From VAXT01 sp963728535 (GTDB lineage Bacteria > Actinomycetota > Thermoleophilia > Gaiellales > Gaiellaceae), in contig CAVSKK010000001.1 of NCBI GenBank assembly GCA_963728535.1, positions 186,001-250,000 of the forward strand: a stretch of 64,000 nt of DNA, in the 5' to 3' direction. Below, in pieces: positions 36,723 to 45,266 of the stretch. The notes below the pieces were generated by a model, which had not been told where the DNA came from, did not search any database, and saw nothing but the letters and a program-made list of their open reading frames with translations. Both the position numbers and the translations under genes were made by a program. Each line of letters starts with the position of its first letter. The first letter of the stretch is position 1.

Positions 36723-37243
36723 AGCGCCGCCGCGCGAAGGAGGGCGTACTCGGTCATCGTTCTGCCTGCGCTGACGGCGGCACGTTCGAGAACGAGTGCC
36801 TTTCCCAGCCGCAGCCGGGTAAGCACCTGGGCCGTGTCCACGTTCAACACCCGCGGATAGAGGCGAAGCGGCACATCGATCGGCTCCTCGAGCTCAAGAG
36901 GGTCGAACGAGCGCGCTCGCGTTGTCCAGAGCTGCCGCAGGTAGTTGGCAAGCGGAGCGGCGACCGAGCCGGTGATCCGCTCAGTCTCTGCCTGCCTGAG
37001 TAGCTGGTCAAATTTGTTCTCCTGGCCATGGGCCGCCAAGTCGAGGTAGACGAGCTCGATCTCGAGAGTGATCTCGACGGCACACGGGAGTGAGAGTCCA
37101 TGTGCGGCGGCTGCTGGACCAAACGTGTCGGGAATCTCCGGGAGAAATGGTTCGCGCCGCTCCCCTGGACGACGACCCAAAGGGACTGGCGGCGCAGTGG
37201 GCGGAGGGTCCCGGAGGGCAGACAAGTGGCGGCGGACAGTCAT
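36719..37243 (-). CDS. Hypothetical protein next to a divergent HTH gene
   Basis: 174-aa protein from ATG 37243. No known domain seen. The first 40 residues are Pro-rich (SALRDPPPTAPPVPLGRRPG); the rest is alpha/beta (LPCAVEITLEIELVYLDLAA, YPRVLNVDTAQVLTRLRLGK). The stop overlaps the end of the 35340 gene by 4 nt in convergent orientation. The start lies 7 nt from the two-palindrome operator, so its transcription is probably controlled by the divergent HTH protein. Confidence 0.55.
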   Translation of the reverse strand: MTVRRHLSALRDPPPTAPPVPLGRRPGERREPFLPEIPDTFGPAAAAHGLSLPCAVEITLEIELVYLDLAAHGQENKFDQLLRQAETERITGSVAAPLANYLRQLWTTRARSFDPLELEEPIDVPLRLYPRVLNVDTAQVLTRLRLGKALVLERAAVSAGRTMTEYALLRAAAL

Positions 37244-37249
37244 GAAGTA

Positions 37250-37282
37250 CTCATAAGTGAGAAGATACGTCTCATACGTGAG
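37250..37282. promoter_or_regulatory. Operator: two 12-bp palindromes
   Basis: CTCATAAGTGAG (37250-37261) and CTCATACGTGAG (37271-37282) are near-identical CTCA/TGAG palindromes with centres 21 bp apart, two helical turns. They sit in the divergent promoter region between the 36719 gene and the HTH gene, as expected for an autoregulated repressor binding cooperatively to one DNA face. Confidence 0.65.
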
Positions 37283-37805
37283 AATAAGACCAGCCCAGGA
37301 CGACGTCGCAGAAGAACTTGGTCTCATTAGAGGGCTTCGACCGCTCGTGCGGAGCGAGCTTCCCTATCTGGTGCTCAGGGAAGCGGCTCTTAGCGGCCCG
37401 CTCAGTGCGCAGCATGTACGCGATCTGCGGCGTCTCGAGCACAACGCTCAGCGGGTAGTCGACCTTCTCACGAGCGAGAAGTTGATCAAGCAGGGGCGGG
37501 GCGGGGTGAGTGCAACAGCGCGAGGGAAGCGACTTGTCGAACAAGTCCGCCGCGCAGCAGATGCTGGAGCCGGAGGTGAACTTGTGGGACGTCGGCTGAT
37601 ACTCGTCCGTGACGGGCCGTCGGTCAATTTCTCGGACGTGGAGAAGGCGCTTGGCCCGCGCGCAGAGGTCTTGCGAGGCGAAGGTGGATTCGAGCGCATC
37701 GGCGTGCTCGGCGACGACTACGCCTTGGCGAACGAACTCCTCCATGCTGTTCGCCAGCTGGGCGCGAAGGCGGAGATGACGCGCGTCGTCGAACCAGCGT
37801 CGTAG
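37257..37805 (+). CDS. HTH (winged-helix-like) regulator
   Basis: Frame of 182 codons. GTG starts exist at 37257 and 37278, but both lie in the operator, so the real start may be further in (GTG 37347 gives a 152-aa form). Residues of about 35-95 look like a winged helix: LPYLVLREAALSGPLSAQHV, RRLEHNAQRVVDLLTSEKLI, then GRGGVSATARGKRLVEQV as wing and helix. The C-terminal part (GGELVGRRLILVRDGPSVNF onward) may be an effector or dimer domain. It probably binds the upstream palindromes and controls itself and the divergent gene. Ends just before the integrase gene tail. Confidence 0.6.
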   Translation: MRRYVSYVRIRPAQDDVAEELGLIRGLRPLVRSELPYLVLREAALSGPLSAQHVRDLRRLEHNAQRVVDLLTSEKLIKQGRGGVSATARGKRLVEQVRRAADAGAGGELVGRRLILVRDGPSVNFSDVEKALGPRAEVLRGEGGFERIGVLGDDYALANELLHAVRQLGAKAEMTRVVEPAS

Positions 37806-37833
37806 ATTCGAACTAGGTACTACGCCCATAGCT

Positions 37834-39025
37834 TTAGAGATCCGCCGCGCCGAAGATTCGATCCTCACCGCGAAGCGCTGCGCCAGGAAACAGGACCTGG
37901 GCCGCGTGGATGTAGCGCTCAGTGATCGCACTCTGCGAGTGCCCAGCCTTGAGCTGGACATAGGCCATCGGATTCCCGGCTGCAGCTTCGTGTGTCAATG
38001 CCGTATGGCGCAGATCATGGAAGGGCCGGAACGGCTTCGTGATCCCCGCACGCTTGAGCGCAGGTCGGAGATGTTCGCGCGCCAGGCGTGAAGGATCGAG
38101 CGGAGTCCCCTTCTCCGGGTGGCAGAAGACAAGCTCGTCGTCACCTTGGAACCGGGTCTGCTGCCAGTGCTCGGCCAGCAGATCGCGCGTCCGTGGCCCC
38201 AGCTCGAGCAGCCGCCGTGAGGAGCGCGACTTGGGAGTCGTGAACCGTCCCTTGACGAGCGCCTCGTCGCACGGTAACGAGTCCCTCAAGGAGCTGGATG
38301 TCGCGCCAGCGAAGTGCAAGCAGCTCGCCGCGGCGCAATGCAGTACCGAGCGCGACGAAGGTTAGGGTCCGGCCGAGCCGCCACCAGATCTGCTCGATCG
38401 GCGGCGCGGCGCGCTCGAGTTCGGCGTAGGCGCTCCAGAGCCGGCCGATCTCCACTTCCGAGAGGACGTTCATCTCCGCCTGCTCGACGCGCGGGCGCTC
38501 GCACTCGAGCACGGGGTTTCGCTGAATCAGGCGCCAGCGCACCGCCCGCTTCGAGCATCCCCTGGAGTACGAGGAGCTGGTTGACGACCGTCTTCGGGGC
38601 GAGCCCTTCGTTCATCTTCGCCGTCACGAAGGAGTCGACGAGCTCGGGCCGGCGCTCGAGTTCGGCAGAGCCGGTAGCGGCCGAAGAAGGGGAGTAGGTG
38701 GCATTTGAGCGCCTGGCGATAGCCGTCGGTTGTTGTCAGCTTCAGCCCGCGCCCGGGCAGGTACTCGGTCAGCCAGCGCTCGGCGAAGTCCGCGAAGGTC
38801 AAATCCTGTGGACGCGTGTAACCCGTCGCGCTCGACGTCAACCAGGCGTCGGCGCAGCTCCGTCTCGGCGCGTTTGCGGTTCCACTGCGGTTCGCGACCG
38901 AGCGTCTCCAGCACACGCCGCCCGCCGGCGTCGCGGTAGCGGATCCGCCAGACGACTCCGCGCTTGCCCTCGTAGCGCCAGACGCGGCCCCACTTGCCCG
39001 CTCGCTCGGTTCCCATCCCGTCCAT
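37834..39025 (-). pseudogene. int: Tyrosine recombinase (phage-type integrase), frameshifted
   Basis: A complete integrase can be assembled from three or four frames. The start is at ATG 39025 or 39016 (TERAGKWGRVWRYEGKRGV). The core-binding domain follows (AERWLTEYLPGRGLKLTTTD, GYRQALKCHLLPFFGRYRL), then the catalytic domain with ALRRGELLALRWRD (Arg I), HDLRHTALTHEA (HxxR), LKAGHSQ and ITERYIHA (Tyr nucleophile). Indels near 38800, 38650 and 38300 disable it as given. Surrounding genes are intact, so this is more likely real decay than the breaks in the first 25 kb. It follows an excisionase-like gene by 19 nt. Confidence 0.75.
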
Positions 39026-39044
39026 CACAAGCTCGTTTCGCCGC

Positions 39045-39260
39045 TCAACGCAAGTCGCCGATTTGCCGCACCGGAGTGCCGCGGCTCGGATCGCCGCGCT
39101 GTTCGGCGAGCCAGGCCTCGATCGCCCGGTGCTCGTAGCGGCGGTAGCGCCCGAGTGCGAGGTAGGGGAGACGTCCCTCGCGGGTTGCCTCTCGCACCCA
39201 GGACTCGGGTACGGCGAGCAGGTCGGCAACTTCCTTCGCAGTCAGCAGGCGCTCGCTCAT
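39045..39260 (-). CDS. Excisionase-family HTH protein
   Basis: 71-aa protein from ATG 39260. LLTAKEVADLLAVPESWVRE, ATREGRLPYLALGRYRRYEH and IEAWLAEQRG form the short MerR-like helix-turn-helix of the helix_turn_helix-17/excisionase family. Its start overlaps the stop of the MT-A70 gene (39257) and it is followed by the integrase, the usual xis-int order. It probably directs excision or regulates the element. Confidence 0.8.
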   Translation of the reverse strand: MSERLLTAKEVADLLAVPESWVREATREGRLPYLALGRYRRYEHRAIEAWLAEQRGDPSRGTPVRQIGDLR

Positions 39261-40366
39261 GGCGAGACCTCGTTGCCCCACGCGCTCCAGCCTGCACGTC
39301 GCGAGCGCGCGAAGAGCTCGAGCTTGCTCGCATGCGGATACATCTGCTCAATGAGCTCGTAGAACACCTCCGGCTTTTCGGAGTGCCGGCCGCGTGGTGC
39401 CTCGACCACAGAGTCGACGCAATCCTCGGGGTCGGGTGGCGGGTAGTTCCCACGCCGACAGACAAGGAGCAGCTCGTGGCGGTTCCGCACCCATTTGCCC
39501 ATTCCGATCGAGGGCTTGATCCAGCAGATCGTCGTCTTAAGCTCGAAGTCCCAGGCTTGGACCACTTCGAGCGCCGCTCCGAGGAGCGAGCTGACCACCC
39601 ACAGAAAGAGGACCGCGTCCTTCGCCGCCGGGACCTCGAGCGCCTTGATCGGGTCGAGTTCCATCGTCGCGTAGTGGTTCTCAGGTGCGTGTGGGCTATC
39701 GGGATAGCCGAGCTTCCAGGGCGGATCGGCGTAGATCAGCTCGAAGGGCCCCTCCGGAAGCGGCGGCGCCGGGGGCAGCGCTTCGTCCCGCAGCCTGCGA
39801 CGAACCTGCCGTGCCGCGAGCGGGGCGGAAACCAGCCCCTGCTTGATTCGATCGAAGAGCTCGAGGTCGTACTTCCGGACGGTGACCGCGTCCTGCACGG
39901 TGCGAGCGCTGGCGCCAGCAATCTGCGCGCCGAGCTCGCGTGTCTTCCCCCGAGGTGGCAACGTTGCCCCCTCGGTTGTCTGCGCCAGGTTTGCCCTCTG
40001 CCGATCCCGGGCGCATCCCTCGAGTCCGAGGTATTCGTCGCGCTCGACGACCAGCGCCGCGCGCTGGGAGGGCGTCAACTGGCGGCGCAAGATCGCGGCA
40101 CGGAACATGTAGTCGAGCTCGTCCTCTGCCTTGACGACTCGGACCGGGACGGCATCCAAGCCAAGCTCCCGCGCAGCGCGCAGGCGCTGACGCCCGTCGA
40201 GAACGATGCCTGCGGCCGTGACCTCGAGCGGGACAACGATGCCGCGAGTGCCGACATCGTCGCGGAAGGCCACGTAGTCCGCTTCGCGCATGACTGGGAT
40301 CCGGCTGGCGTGGGGGTGGGGGGCCAGCTCCTTCGGGTGCCGGCGGGTGGGTTTGATCGGTGTCAT
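39257..40366 (-). CDS. ParB-like domain fused to MT-A70 adenine methyltransferase
   Basis: Intact 369-aa protein from ATG 40366 with AAAGGAG 7 nt upstream. Residues 1-110 are ParB/Srx-like: AFRDDVGTRGIVVPLEVTAA, GIVLDGRQRLRAARELGLDA, RAAILRRQLTPSQRAALVVE. Residues 190-365 are an MT-A70 methylase: FELIYADPPWKLGYPDSPHA (catalytic DPPW, about residues 214-217), KDAVLFLWVVSSLLGAALEV, KTTICWIKPSIGMGKWVRN, RHELLLVCRRG, EKPEVFYELIEQMYPHASKL. It methylates adenine N6 in DNA. Such fusions are typical of phages and integrative elements, for protection or regulation. First gene of the xis-int operon. Confidence 0.85.
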   Translation of the reverse strand: MTPIKPTRRHPKELAPHPHASRIPVMREADYVAFRDDVGTRGIVVPLEVTAAGIVLDGRQRLRAARELGLDAVPVRVVKAEDELDYMFRAAILRRQLTPSQRAALVVERDEYLGLEGCARDRQRANLAQTTEGATLPPRGKTRELGAQIAGASARTVQDAVTVRKYDLELFDRIKQGLVSAPLAARQVRRRLRDEALPPAPPLPEGPFELIYADPPWKLGYPDSPHAPENHYATMELDPIKALEVPAAKDAVLFLWVVSSLLGAALEVVQAWDFELKTTICWIKPSIGMGKWVRNRHELLLVCRRGNYPPPDPEDCVDSVVEAPRGRHSEKPEVFYELIEQMYPHASKLELFARSRRAGWSAWGNEVSP

Positions 40367-40440
40367 CGACTACTCCTTTTGGTCGGGTGACACCGCTAGT
40401 CGGAGCTACGCTCCTAATTTGCGTTACAGTCTGTGCACCG

Positions 40441-40917
40441 ATGGCGAAGAGGCGCAGCCACTTCTGGGCGTTCCACTTCAAGCGGAGCGATCCCGAGGTG
40501 AAAGCGCTGTCCGAGCAGGCGATGGACGGGTTCGAGTACGCGACCTCGCTCGCGCGCAATGCGCGTGATCGCCGCACGGCTGTGCTCAGGAAGGACCTGG
40601 TCCCGGCACGGTTGACGTCCGCCGACCTGGCGGGCTACGGAATCTCACCGATCGCTGTGAACCGCGCGATCCAGCAGACGCGGATCGAGCTCTTCGGCCA
40701 AGACCTGAGCGACTCCGCGATCGCCTACCGGCTAGCGAAACGGCGGGAGCGCCCGGCGGCCTGCACGGAACCGGCGTGTCCCAACTCGATTCCGCGCCTC
40801 GCCCACGCCAGGCAGCGCTACTGCAAGGAACACGGCTCCGTGCGAGCACGGGTCGCCCGCCATCGCCGCGTCCGGGCAGATCAAGCCCGAGGAGCGCGTA
40901 CCGTCTCGGCGTGTTAG
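40441..40917 (+). CDS. Hypothetical mobile-element protein
   Basis: 158-aa protein from ATG 40441, divergent from the ParB/MT-A70 gene. The basic N-terminus (AKRRSHFWAFHFKRSDPEVK) is followed by a helical middle (LTSADLAGYGISPIAVNRAI). A small Cys cluster (CTEPACPN ... RYCKEH) near the C-terminus could bind zinc. No family recognised. Its stop overlaps the start of the DUF4062 gene, so they are co-transcribed. Confidence 0.55.
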   Translation: MAKRRSHFWAFHFKRSDPEVKALSEQAMDGFEYATSLARNARDRRTAVLRKDLVPARLTSADLAGYGISPIAVNRAIQQTRIELFGQDLSDSAIAYRLAKRRERPAACTEPACPNSIPRLAHARQRYCKEHGSVRARVARHRRVRADQARGARTVSAC

Positions 40918-42059
40918 TTGATCTGACCGCCGCCGCGCGTCGCGCCGACCCGGACCGCATCCGCGATTGGCTCGGCGAGCAACGCGTCTTCATTTCGAGT
41001 GCGATGGAGGACACCGCGGCCGAACGGCGAGTGATCGCCGCCGCCGTCGAGGAGGAGGGAGCGACCGCCGTCTGGTTCGAGGAGTTCGGCCGCGACGCCG
41101 ACGCCGAGGAGGCATACCTAACCGAGGTTGATTCGTCCACGATCTACGTTGCGATCCTCAAGGAGCTTTACGGACGCTTCAATCCACCCGACGGCTTCTC
41201 GGCGACCGAGATGGAGTACATGCGAGCCCGTGACGGTGGCAAGAGAGTCTTCGTTCTGGTTGCCGCGGATGCGCCGCAGCGCGAGGGGCATCTGTCGCGA
41301 TTCATCGAGCGCGTCCGATTCTTCATTACGACTGCGAGCTACGGCGATGGCGATGACGCTGCCCGCCGTGTCCGCCGCCGCCTGCGGGAACTCGCCAGTG
41401 AGGCGCTTTCACCGTGGGTCAAGCTCGGCGATCTCGTCTTCCGAGCCGACGAGGTCGACGACCGAGAGGGGACGATCACGGTAACGGCGCGGACATCAGA
41501 CGAGATCGCGCATCGGCTCGAGCTGATCCGCGGTGACCGATACAGCCGCGAGCCCATGCGCTTCGTCCATCGCGACCGAGTTCGGGTCGGCGAACTCGAG
41601 TCGGTGCAGCGTGTCACTCGCGCCGGCGGTACGGACGAGCTGACTTTCGAGCTCGTGCGCGTCGTTGTGCCCCAGATCGATCCCTTCCGCTCCGGCGCAA
41701 ACGGAATCGAGGCCGACGATCTTGTCGAGCACGCCTTGCGCGCTCTTTTTTTCGGCGAACCACTCCCAGCGCAGCTTGGTCTGCTCGAGGGAATGGCCGA
41801 CAGCGGCATCAACGGCGATGACCTAGTGCAGGCGTTTGACCTGCCTAACGAGTTCGCCGAGAGCATCACTCGGCTCGTCGTCGCCGACGGACTCGTCAGC
41901 GCCGGCAAGGCACGGCGCGTTACCTCGTTCGGCCTTGGTCCGCGAAACGGCGACCTCCGGCAGGTCGCGCTCGAGTGGGAGGAGGCGACACCGTACGCCA
42001 ACGTCACGCCGCAACGGCGAAGGATCGAGGGCGAGTGGCGTCGTTCGCCTACCGGCTGA
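40911..42059 (+). CDS. DUF4062-domain protein, probable defence or signalling protein
   Basis: 382-aa protein from GTG 40911, overlapping the upstream stop by 7 nt. Residues 20-150 are a DUF4062 (TIR-like) domain: QRVFISSAMEDTAAERRVIA, TAVWFEEFGRDADAEEAYLT, DSSTIYVAILKELYGRFNPP, then EYMRARDGGKRVFVLVAA. The rest contains an alpha/beta sensor-like region and a C-terminal winged-helix-like section (ADSGINGDDLVQAFDLPNEF). DUF4062 often heads NLR-like or toxin-like immune proteins; here there is no NTPase, so the effector partner or trigger is unknown. It lies between the methylase operon and the OLD nuclease. Confidence 0.7.
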   Translation: MLVDLTAAARRADPDRIRDWLGEQRVFISSAMEDTAAERRVIAAAVEEEGATAVWFEEFGRDADAEEAYLTEVDSSTIYVAILKELYGRFNPPDGFSATEMEYMRARDGGKRVFVLVAADAPQREGHLSRFIERVRFFITTASYGDGDDAARRVRRRLRELASEALSPWVKLGDLVFRADEVDDREGTITVTARTSDEIAHRLELIRGDRYSREPMRFVHRDRVRVGELESVQRVTRAGGTDELTFELVRVVVPQIDPFRSGANGIEADDLVEHALRALFFGEPLPAQLGLLEGMADSGINGDDLVQAFDLPNEFAESITRLVVADGLVSAGKARRVTSFGLGPRNGDLRQVALEWEEATPYANVTPQRRRIEGEWRRSPTG

Positions 42060-42355
42060 CCGGGTCGCAATTCTCGGCGAACAATGCGAGGGCAGGACAG
42101 CGCGCTTCGTTCCCGAGACGATGGCTATTTTCGCGATGATCTCGCGTCGGAATCGCCTGCAAAGCCGGTTTTCCGACCTTCAGCGGTCCCGCCAAAATTA
42201 CTCGCGGGTCTGCGCGCGGGGTGCGGAGGCGACTGGGCGCCTTGCCATGTACCCCTCCTTGCCCGCGGTCGTCCGCCGTTTTCCTTGCCGCTGCAGGTCG
42301 AGCAGAGCAGCCTCACGGAGGGACGTACCCCATCCGTCAGGTGGCCGAGCGCACA
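42060..42355. other. Non-coding stretch before the OLD gene
   Basis: About 300 bp. A segment near 42195-42215 (CTCGCGGGTCTGCGCGCGGGG) resembles the core of the direct repeat found at 44172 and 47711. I see no convincing small gene; any promoter for the OLD gene should be here. Confidence 0.4.
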
Positions 42356-44137
42356 ATGCAGACTTCAACAATGCATGCGATCCAGCAGTTGGACATTCGT
42401 GGTTTCAAGGCTTTTGAGCGATTCACACTGCAGCTCAAGGGTGATGGGTACCTTGCCGGTCCAAACAACGCTGGGAAATCGACACTAACCGCCTCGTTGC
42501 GGATCGCTGCACAGATGGTTCGAATTGGGATGCGCCGCGGGCCCACCGAGAGTTTCATGGACGGGAAGGAGCAAGTGCTGGGTTACTCCTTCACGAATCC
42601 CCAGGTCGGTCTGACGGACGGCAACCTGCGTCATGAGTTCCGGGATCTTGAGGAGGCCCGGATCACGGTCACTTTCGCTGCCGGCGCAACGCTTAGGGCC
42701 GTGTGGCCCCCGGAAGGCAGCGCCGAGCCGTTCTTCTATCTCCAGCAAGCACGGTCTTCGATCAACAACGTGCGCCAGGCGCGCGATGCCTTCCCGGAGA
42801 TCGGCCTCATCCCCGTGCTTGCGCCCGTTGACGTCGGTGAGGAGCTCCTCACGCCTAAGTACGTCGGCGAGAATCTGGATGGCCGCCTGGCGAGTCGCCA
42901 TTTTCGCAACCAACTCGTGCTTCTGCGCGAGGAGCAAGGCGGCGAAAACCTCGAGGGTTTCTTGAAGTTCGCCTCGCCCTGGATTCCCGAAATGAAGATC
43001 AAAGCTCTCAGGGAACACATCGACGGGAGGAAGGTGATTCTCGACCTCTACTACGTAGATTCTGGAAGGAAAGCGGAGAAAGAGATCGTCTGGGCGGGCG
43101 ACGGCATGCAGATCTGGTTCCAGTTGCTACTGCACATCTTCCGCCTTCGAGAGCGGGACGTCATCGTCCTCGACGAACCAGACGTCTTCCTTCACCCCGA
43201 TCTTCAGCGGCGCCTTGTCCTGCTCCTCGACTCGTTAGATGGTCAGACCATCACGGCGACCCACTCTGCGGAGGTATTGGCCGAAGCGCCTCCAGAGTCC
43301 GTTCTTTGGATTGACAAAGGCCGCCATCGATCGGTGGCTGCGCCTGAGCCTGGGGCTTCAGCGGGACTCACCAGCGCGTTGGGAAGCCTGTTCAGCATCA
43401 GGCTTGCGCGAGCTCTAAGGGCGAGAGCAGTCCTATTCGTGGAGGGAGACGATGCGAAGATCCTTCGCCAACTCGCATCAACCCTCGGTACGGAAAGAAT
43501 CGCAGCAGAAGCCGGGATTGCCGTAATCCCGTTGAGAGGGTTCGATAACTGGGAACACGTCGAGCCGTTCGCGTGGATGAGCACCGGTCTGTTGGATGAC
43601 TCCGTCAAGGTCTTCGTCCTACTAGATCGTGATTACCGGGCTGACGAGCAATGCAAGAAAGTGAAGGCCCGGCTCAAGGCTGTTGGCGTTCGGTGCCATG
43701 TCTGGAAAAGAAAGGAACTTGAGAGTTACTTGCTCGATTCGACGGCTATCGCTCGAGTGACGGGTGCCGACGAGGAGTGGGTGGAAGAGGCTCTGGCGCA
43801 GTCGGCCGAGGAGTTGGAGGACGAAGTCTTCGGGCAAGTGCTAGCGGAAACGTCGAAGCTCTTCCGTCGCGACCAGCCGTCCCAGGCGGGCAAGGAAGGC
43901 AAGAAAAGGTTCGAAGAACTGTGGCAAGATCGGACCGAGCGGAAGTGGACTGCGCCGCCGGAGCCTGTGCTCCATGGTCTCAACAGGCGGTTGGAAAAGG
44001 CCGGCCACAAGACGACGTCCTTTCGCGAGCTCGCCCGTCGGCTCGAGGCGGATGAAATTCCCAGTGAAATGATCCAGTTCTTGGATCGGATAGAAGGAAC
44101 ACTGGATGAAGCTGGCGTTCCGGCTATCGCCAGGTAG
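42356..44137 (+). CDS. OLD-family ATP-dependent nuclease (AAA ATPase + TOPRIM)
   Basis: 593-aa protein from ATG 42356 (ATG 42371 also possible). The SMC-like ATPase opens with IQQLDIRGFKAFERFTLQLK, Walker A GPNNAGKST (about residues 34-42), Walker B VIVLDEPDVFLHPDLQRR (about 268-285) and an H-loop ITATHSAEV. The TOPRIM nuclease domain follows: AVLFVEGDDAKILRQLA (about 358), VFVLLDRDYRADEQCKK (about 420) and ELESYLLDSTAI. This is the class-1/2 OLD layout seen in phage-exclusion proteins such as P2 Old and GajA. There is no adjacent helicase, so it may act alone. Situated in a defence-like island. Confidence 0.82.
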   Translation: MQTSTMHAIQQLDIRGFKAFERFTLQLKGDGYLAGPNNAGKSTLTASLRIAAQMVRIGMRRGPTESFMDGKEQVLGYSFTNPQVGLTDGNLRHEFRDLEEARITVTFAAGATLRAVWPPEGSAEPFFYLQQARSSINNVRQARDAFPEIGLIPVLAPVDVGEELLTPKYVGENLDGRLASRHFRNQLVLLREEQGGENLEGFLKFASPWIPEMKIKALREHIDGRKVILDLYYVDSGRKAEKEIVWAGDGMQIWFQLLLHIFRLRERDVIVLDEPDVFLHPDLQRRLVLLLDSLDGQTITATHSAEVLAEAPPESVLWIDKGRHRSVAAPEPGASAGLTSALGSLFSIRLARALRARAVLFVEGDDAKILRQLASTLGTERIAAEAGIAVIPLRGFDNWEHVEPFAWMSTGLLDDSVKVFVLLDRDYRADEQCKKVKARLKAVGVRCHVWKRKELESYLLDSTAIARVTGADEEWVEEALAQSAEELEDEVFGQVLAETSKLFRRDQPSQAGKEGKKRFEELWQDRTERKWTAPPEPVLHGLNRRLEKAGHKTTSFRELARRLEADEIPSEMIQFLDRIEGTLDEAGVPAIAR

Positions 44138-44255
44138 CTCCCACCAAGCGCGTCGCCGACCTAGCGTCAAAACCTGGATCTTTCGTGTGCGGGTCTGCGC
44201 CCGGGGTCTACGCCCCGAAACTGCCCACGGACCTACGTACCCCCCGTACGGGGAG
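44117..44255 (+). repeat. Direct repeat, copy 1
   Basis: Spans the last 20 nt of the OLD gene (GTTCCGGCTATCGCCAGGTA) and downstream sequence, with GGATCTTTCG, GGTCTGCGCCCGGGGT and a CCCCGTACGGGG palindrome (44242-44253). A second copy lies at 47625-47784. Confidence 0.6.
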
Positions 44256-44678
44256 GCGTGACTATCGAAGGCAGTTTCACGCTGTCTGTTTGAAGTTCGC
44301 GTCGGCTGTGTCGCCCCAACCATGCGATGACGTTCCGCCTTATCTCTCCGACTTTGTACCAGGCGTGTGACCCAGTCGGTGATCACGGCGTCTCGTCGCC
44401 GGACCCCAAACAGCGAGCACGAGGTCTTGTGACGGTTGACACCGCTTGATGGCAAAGGATAGGCTGGTCATCACTGCTATGGCGGCCAGGCGTACATGGA
44501 GGAGGCCCGCCTCTATGAGATGCAGTTCCGCTGCGGGCTTTCCCGATGCCAGTGTGCGCTGTCAAAAGGAAGAAGGGAATTCCTGGTTGTCCCAGCGCCC
44601 GCATCCGTAGCCGCTCAAGAGAAGCATGTCCACGCGCTTCGCTTCATGCATATCCAAAGGGAGAGAGGACGTCCATAA
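44256..44678. other. Non-coding stretch
   Basis: About 420 bp between the repeat and the next gene. A 60-codon frame (44496-44678) ends directly at the ATG of the next gene, but its sequence has no recognisable features and I do not call it. Nothing else seen. Confidence 0.4.
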
Positions 44679-45266
44679 ATGCCCTCGAAGAGCGTTCCTG
44701 TGTGGCCTAGGCATGTCCGCGACGGGACCCGCGCAGTTGTCCGGGTGGCCGTCGCGGTGTTGGCCATCGCCATGGGATCTGCGTTGCTCCTAGCGCCTCA
44801 AGTTTGGGCTGATGACCCGCCTGTTCCGATCGTCACTGGTTCAGGCGATTCGAGTCCGGTAACAGTGACGGAATTGAGCGCGACAGATCTGGCGGAAGCC
44901 GAAGCGATACTTGCGAATGATGAATTCGCCGATGACATTCTAAATGGACAGAGTTACACGGTGGACGAAGCTGGGCCATGGACAACCCTTGCGAACGACC
45001 AGCTTGGCGCAGTCCTGCACATTCAGTTGAGTCAACCGACGAATTTCAGCATGACCGATTGGCCCGCCATGGTCTACGATGAGAATGCAACCACACCCCC
45101 ATTTTACGAGACCGATCTTTTTCCAGCTTCAGCTACAGACGTGACTGAATTTACTGTTCAGATTGACTTGGACGAAGACAGTCTCGTCGGTATGTTTCCT
45201 GGAGGAGACGATATTGCAATCTCACCCGGGTCAGGGGTGGAAGTCAACGAGCCGACCGGTGAGTAG
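44679..45266 (+). CDS. Secreted acidic protein of unknown function
   Basis: 195-aa protein from ATG 44679 with GGGAGAGAGGA upstream. A basic n-region and VVRVAVAVLAIAMGSALLLA plus PQVWA form a signal peptide. The mature part is acidic (ATDLAEAEAILANDEFADDI; IDLDEDSLVGMFPGGDDIA) and beta-rich with no family I recognise. It overlaps the next gene (GTGAGTAG), so they are coupled. GC content is visibly lower here than in flanking regions, which suits horizontal transfer. Confidence 0.6.
   Translation: MPSKSVPVWPRHVRDGTRAVVRVAVAVLAIAMGSALLLAPQVWADDPPVPIVTGSGDSSPVTVTELSATDLAEAEAILANDEFADDILNGQSYTVDEAGPWTTLANDQLGAVLHIQLSQPTNFSMTDWPAMVYDENATTPPFYETDLFPASATDVTEFTVQIDLDEDSLVGMFPGGDDIAISPGSGVEVNEPTGE

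Noticed and set aside
37798..37815. Attachment core beside the integrase 3' end (GTAGATTCGAACTAGG)
   Set aside because: It resembles a T-loop sequence but has no matching second copy that I can find in the window.
42125..42316. Minus-strand 63-codon frame before the OLD gene
   Set aside because: Low-complexity and opposite to a repeat-like segment; no sign of coding.
44496..44678. 60-codon frame directly upstream of the 44679 gene
   Set aside because: No recognisable features or ribosome site; the end-to-start contact may be chance.
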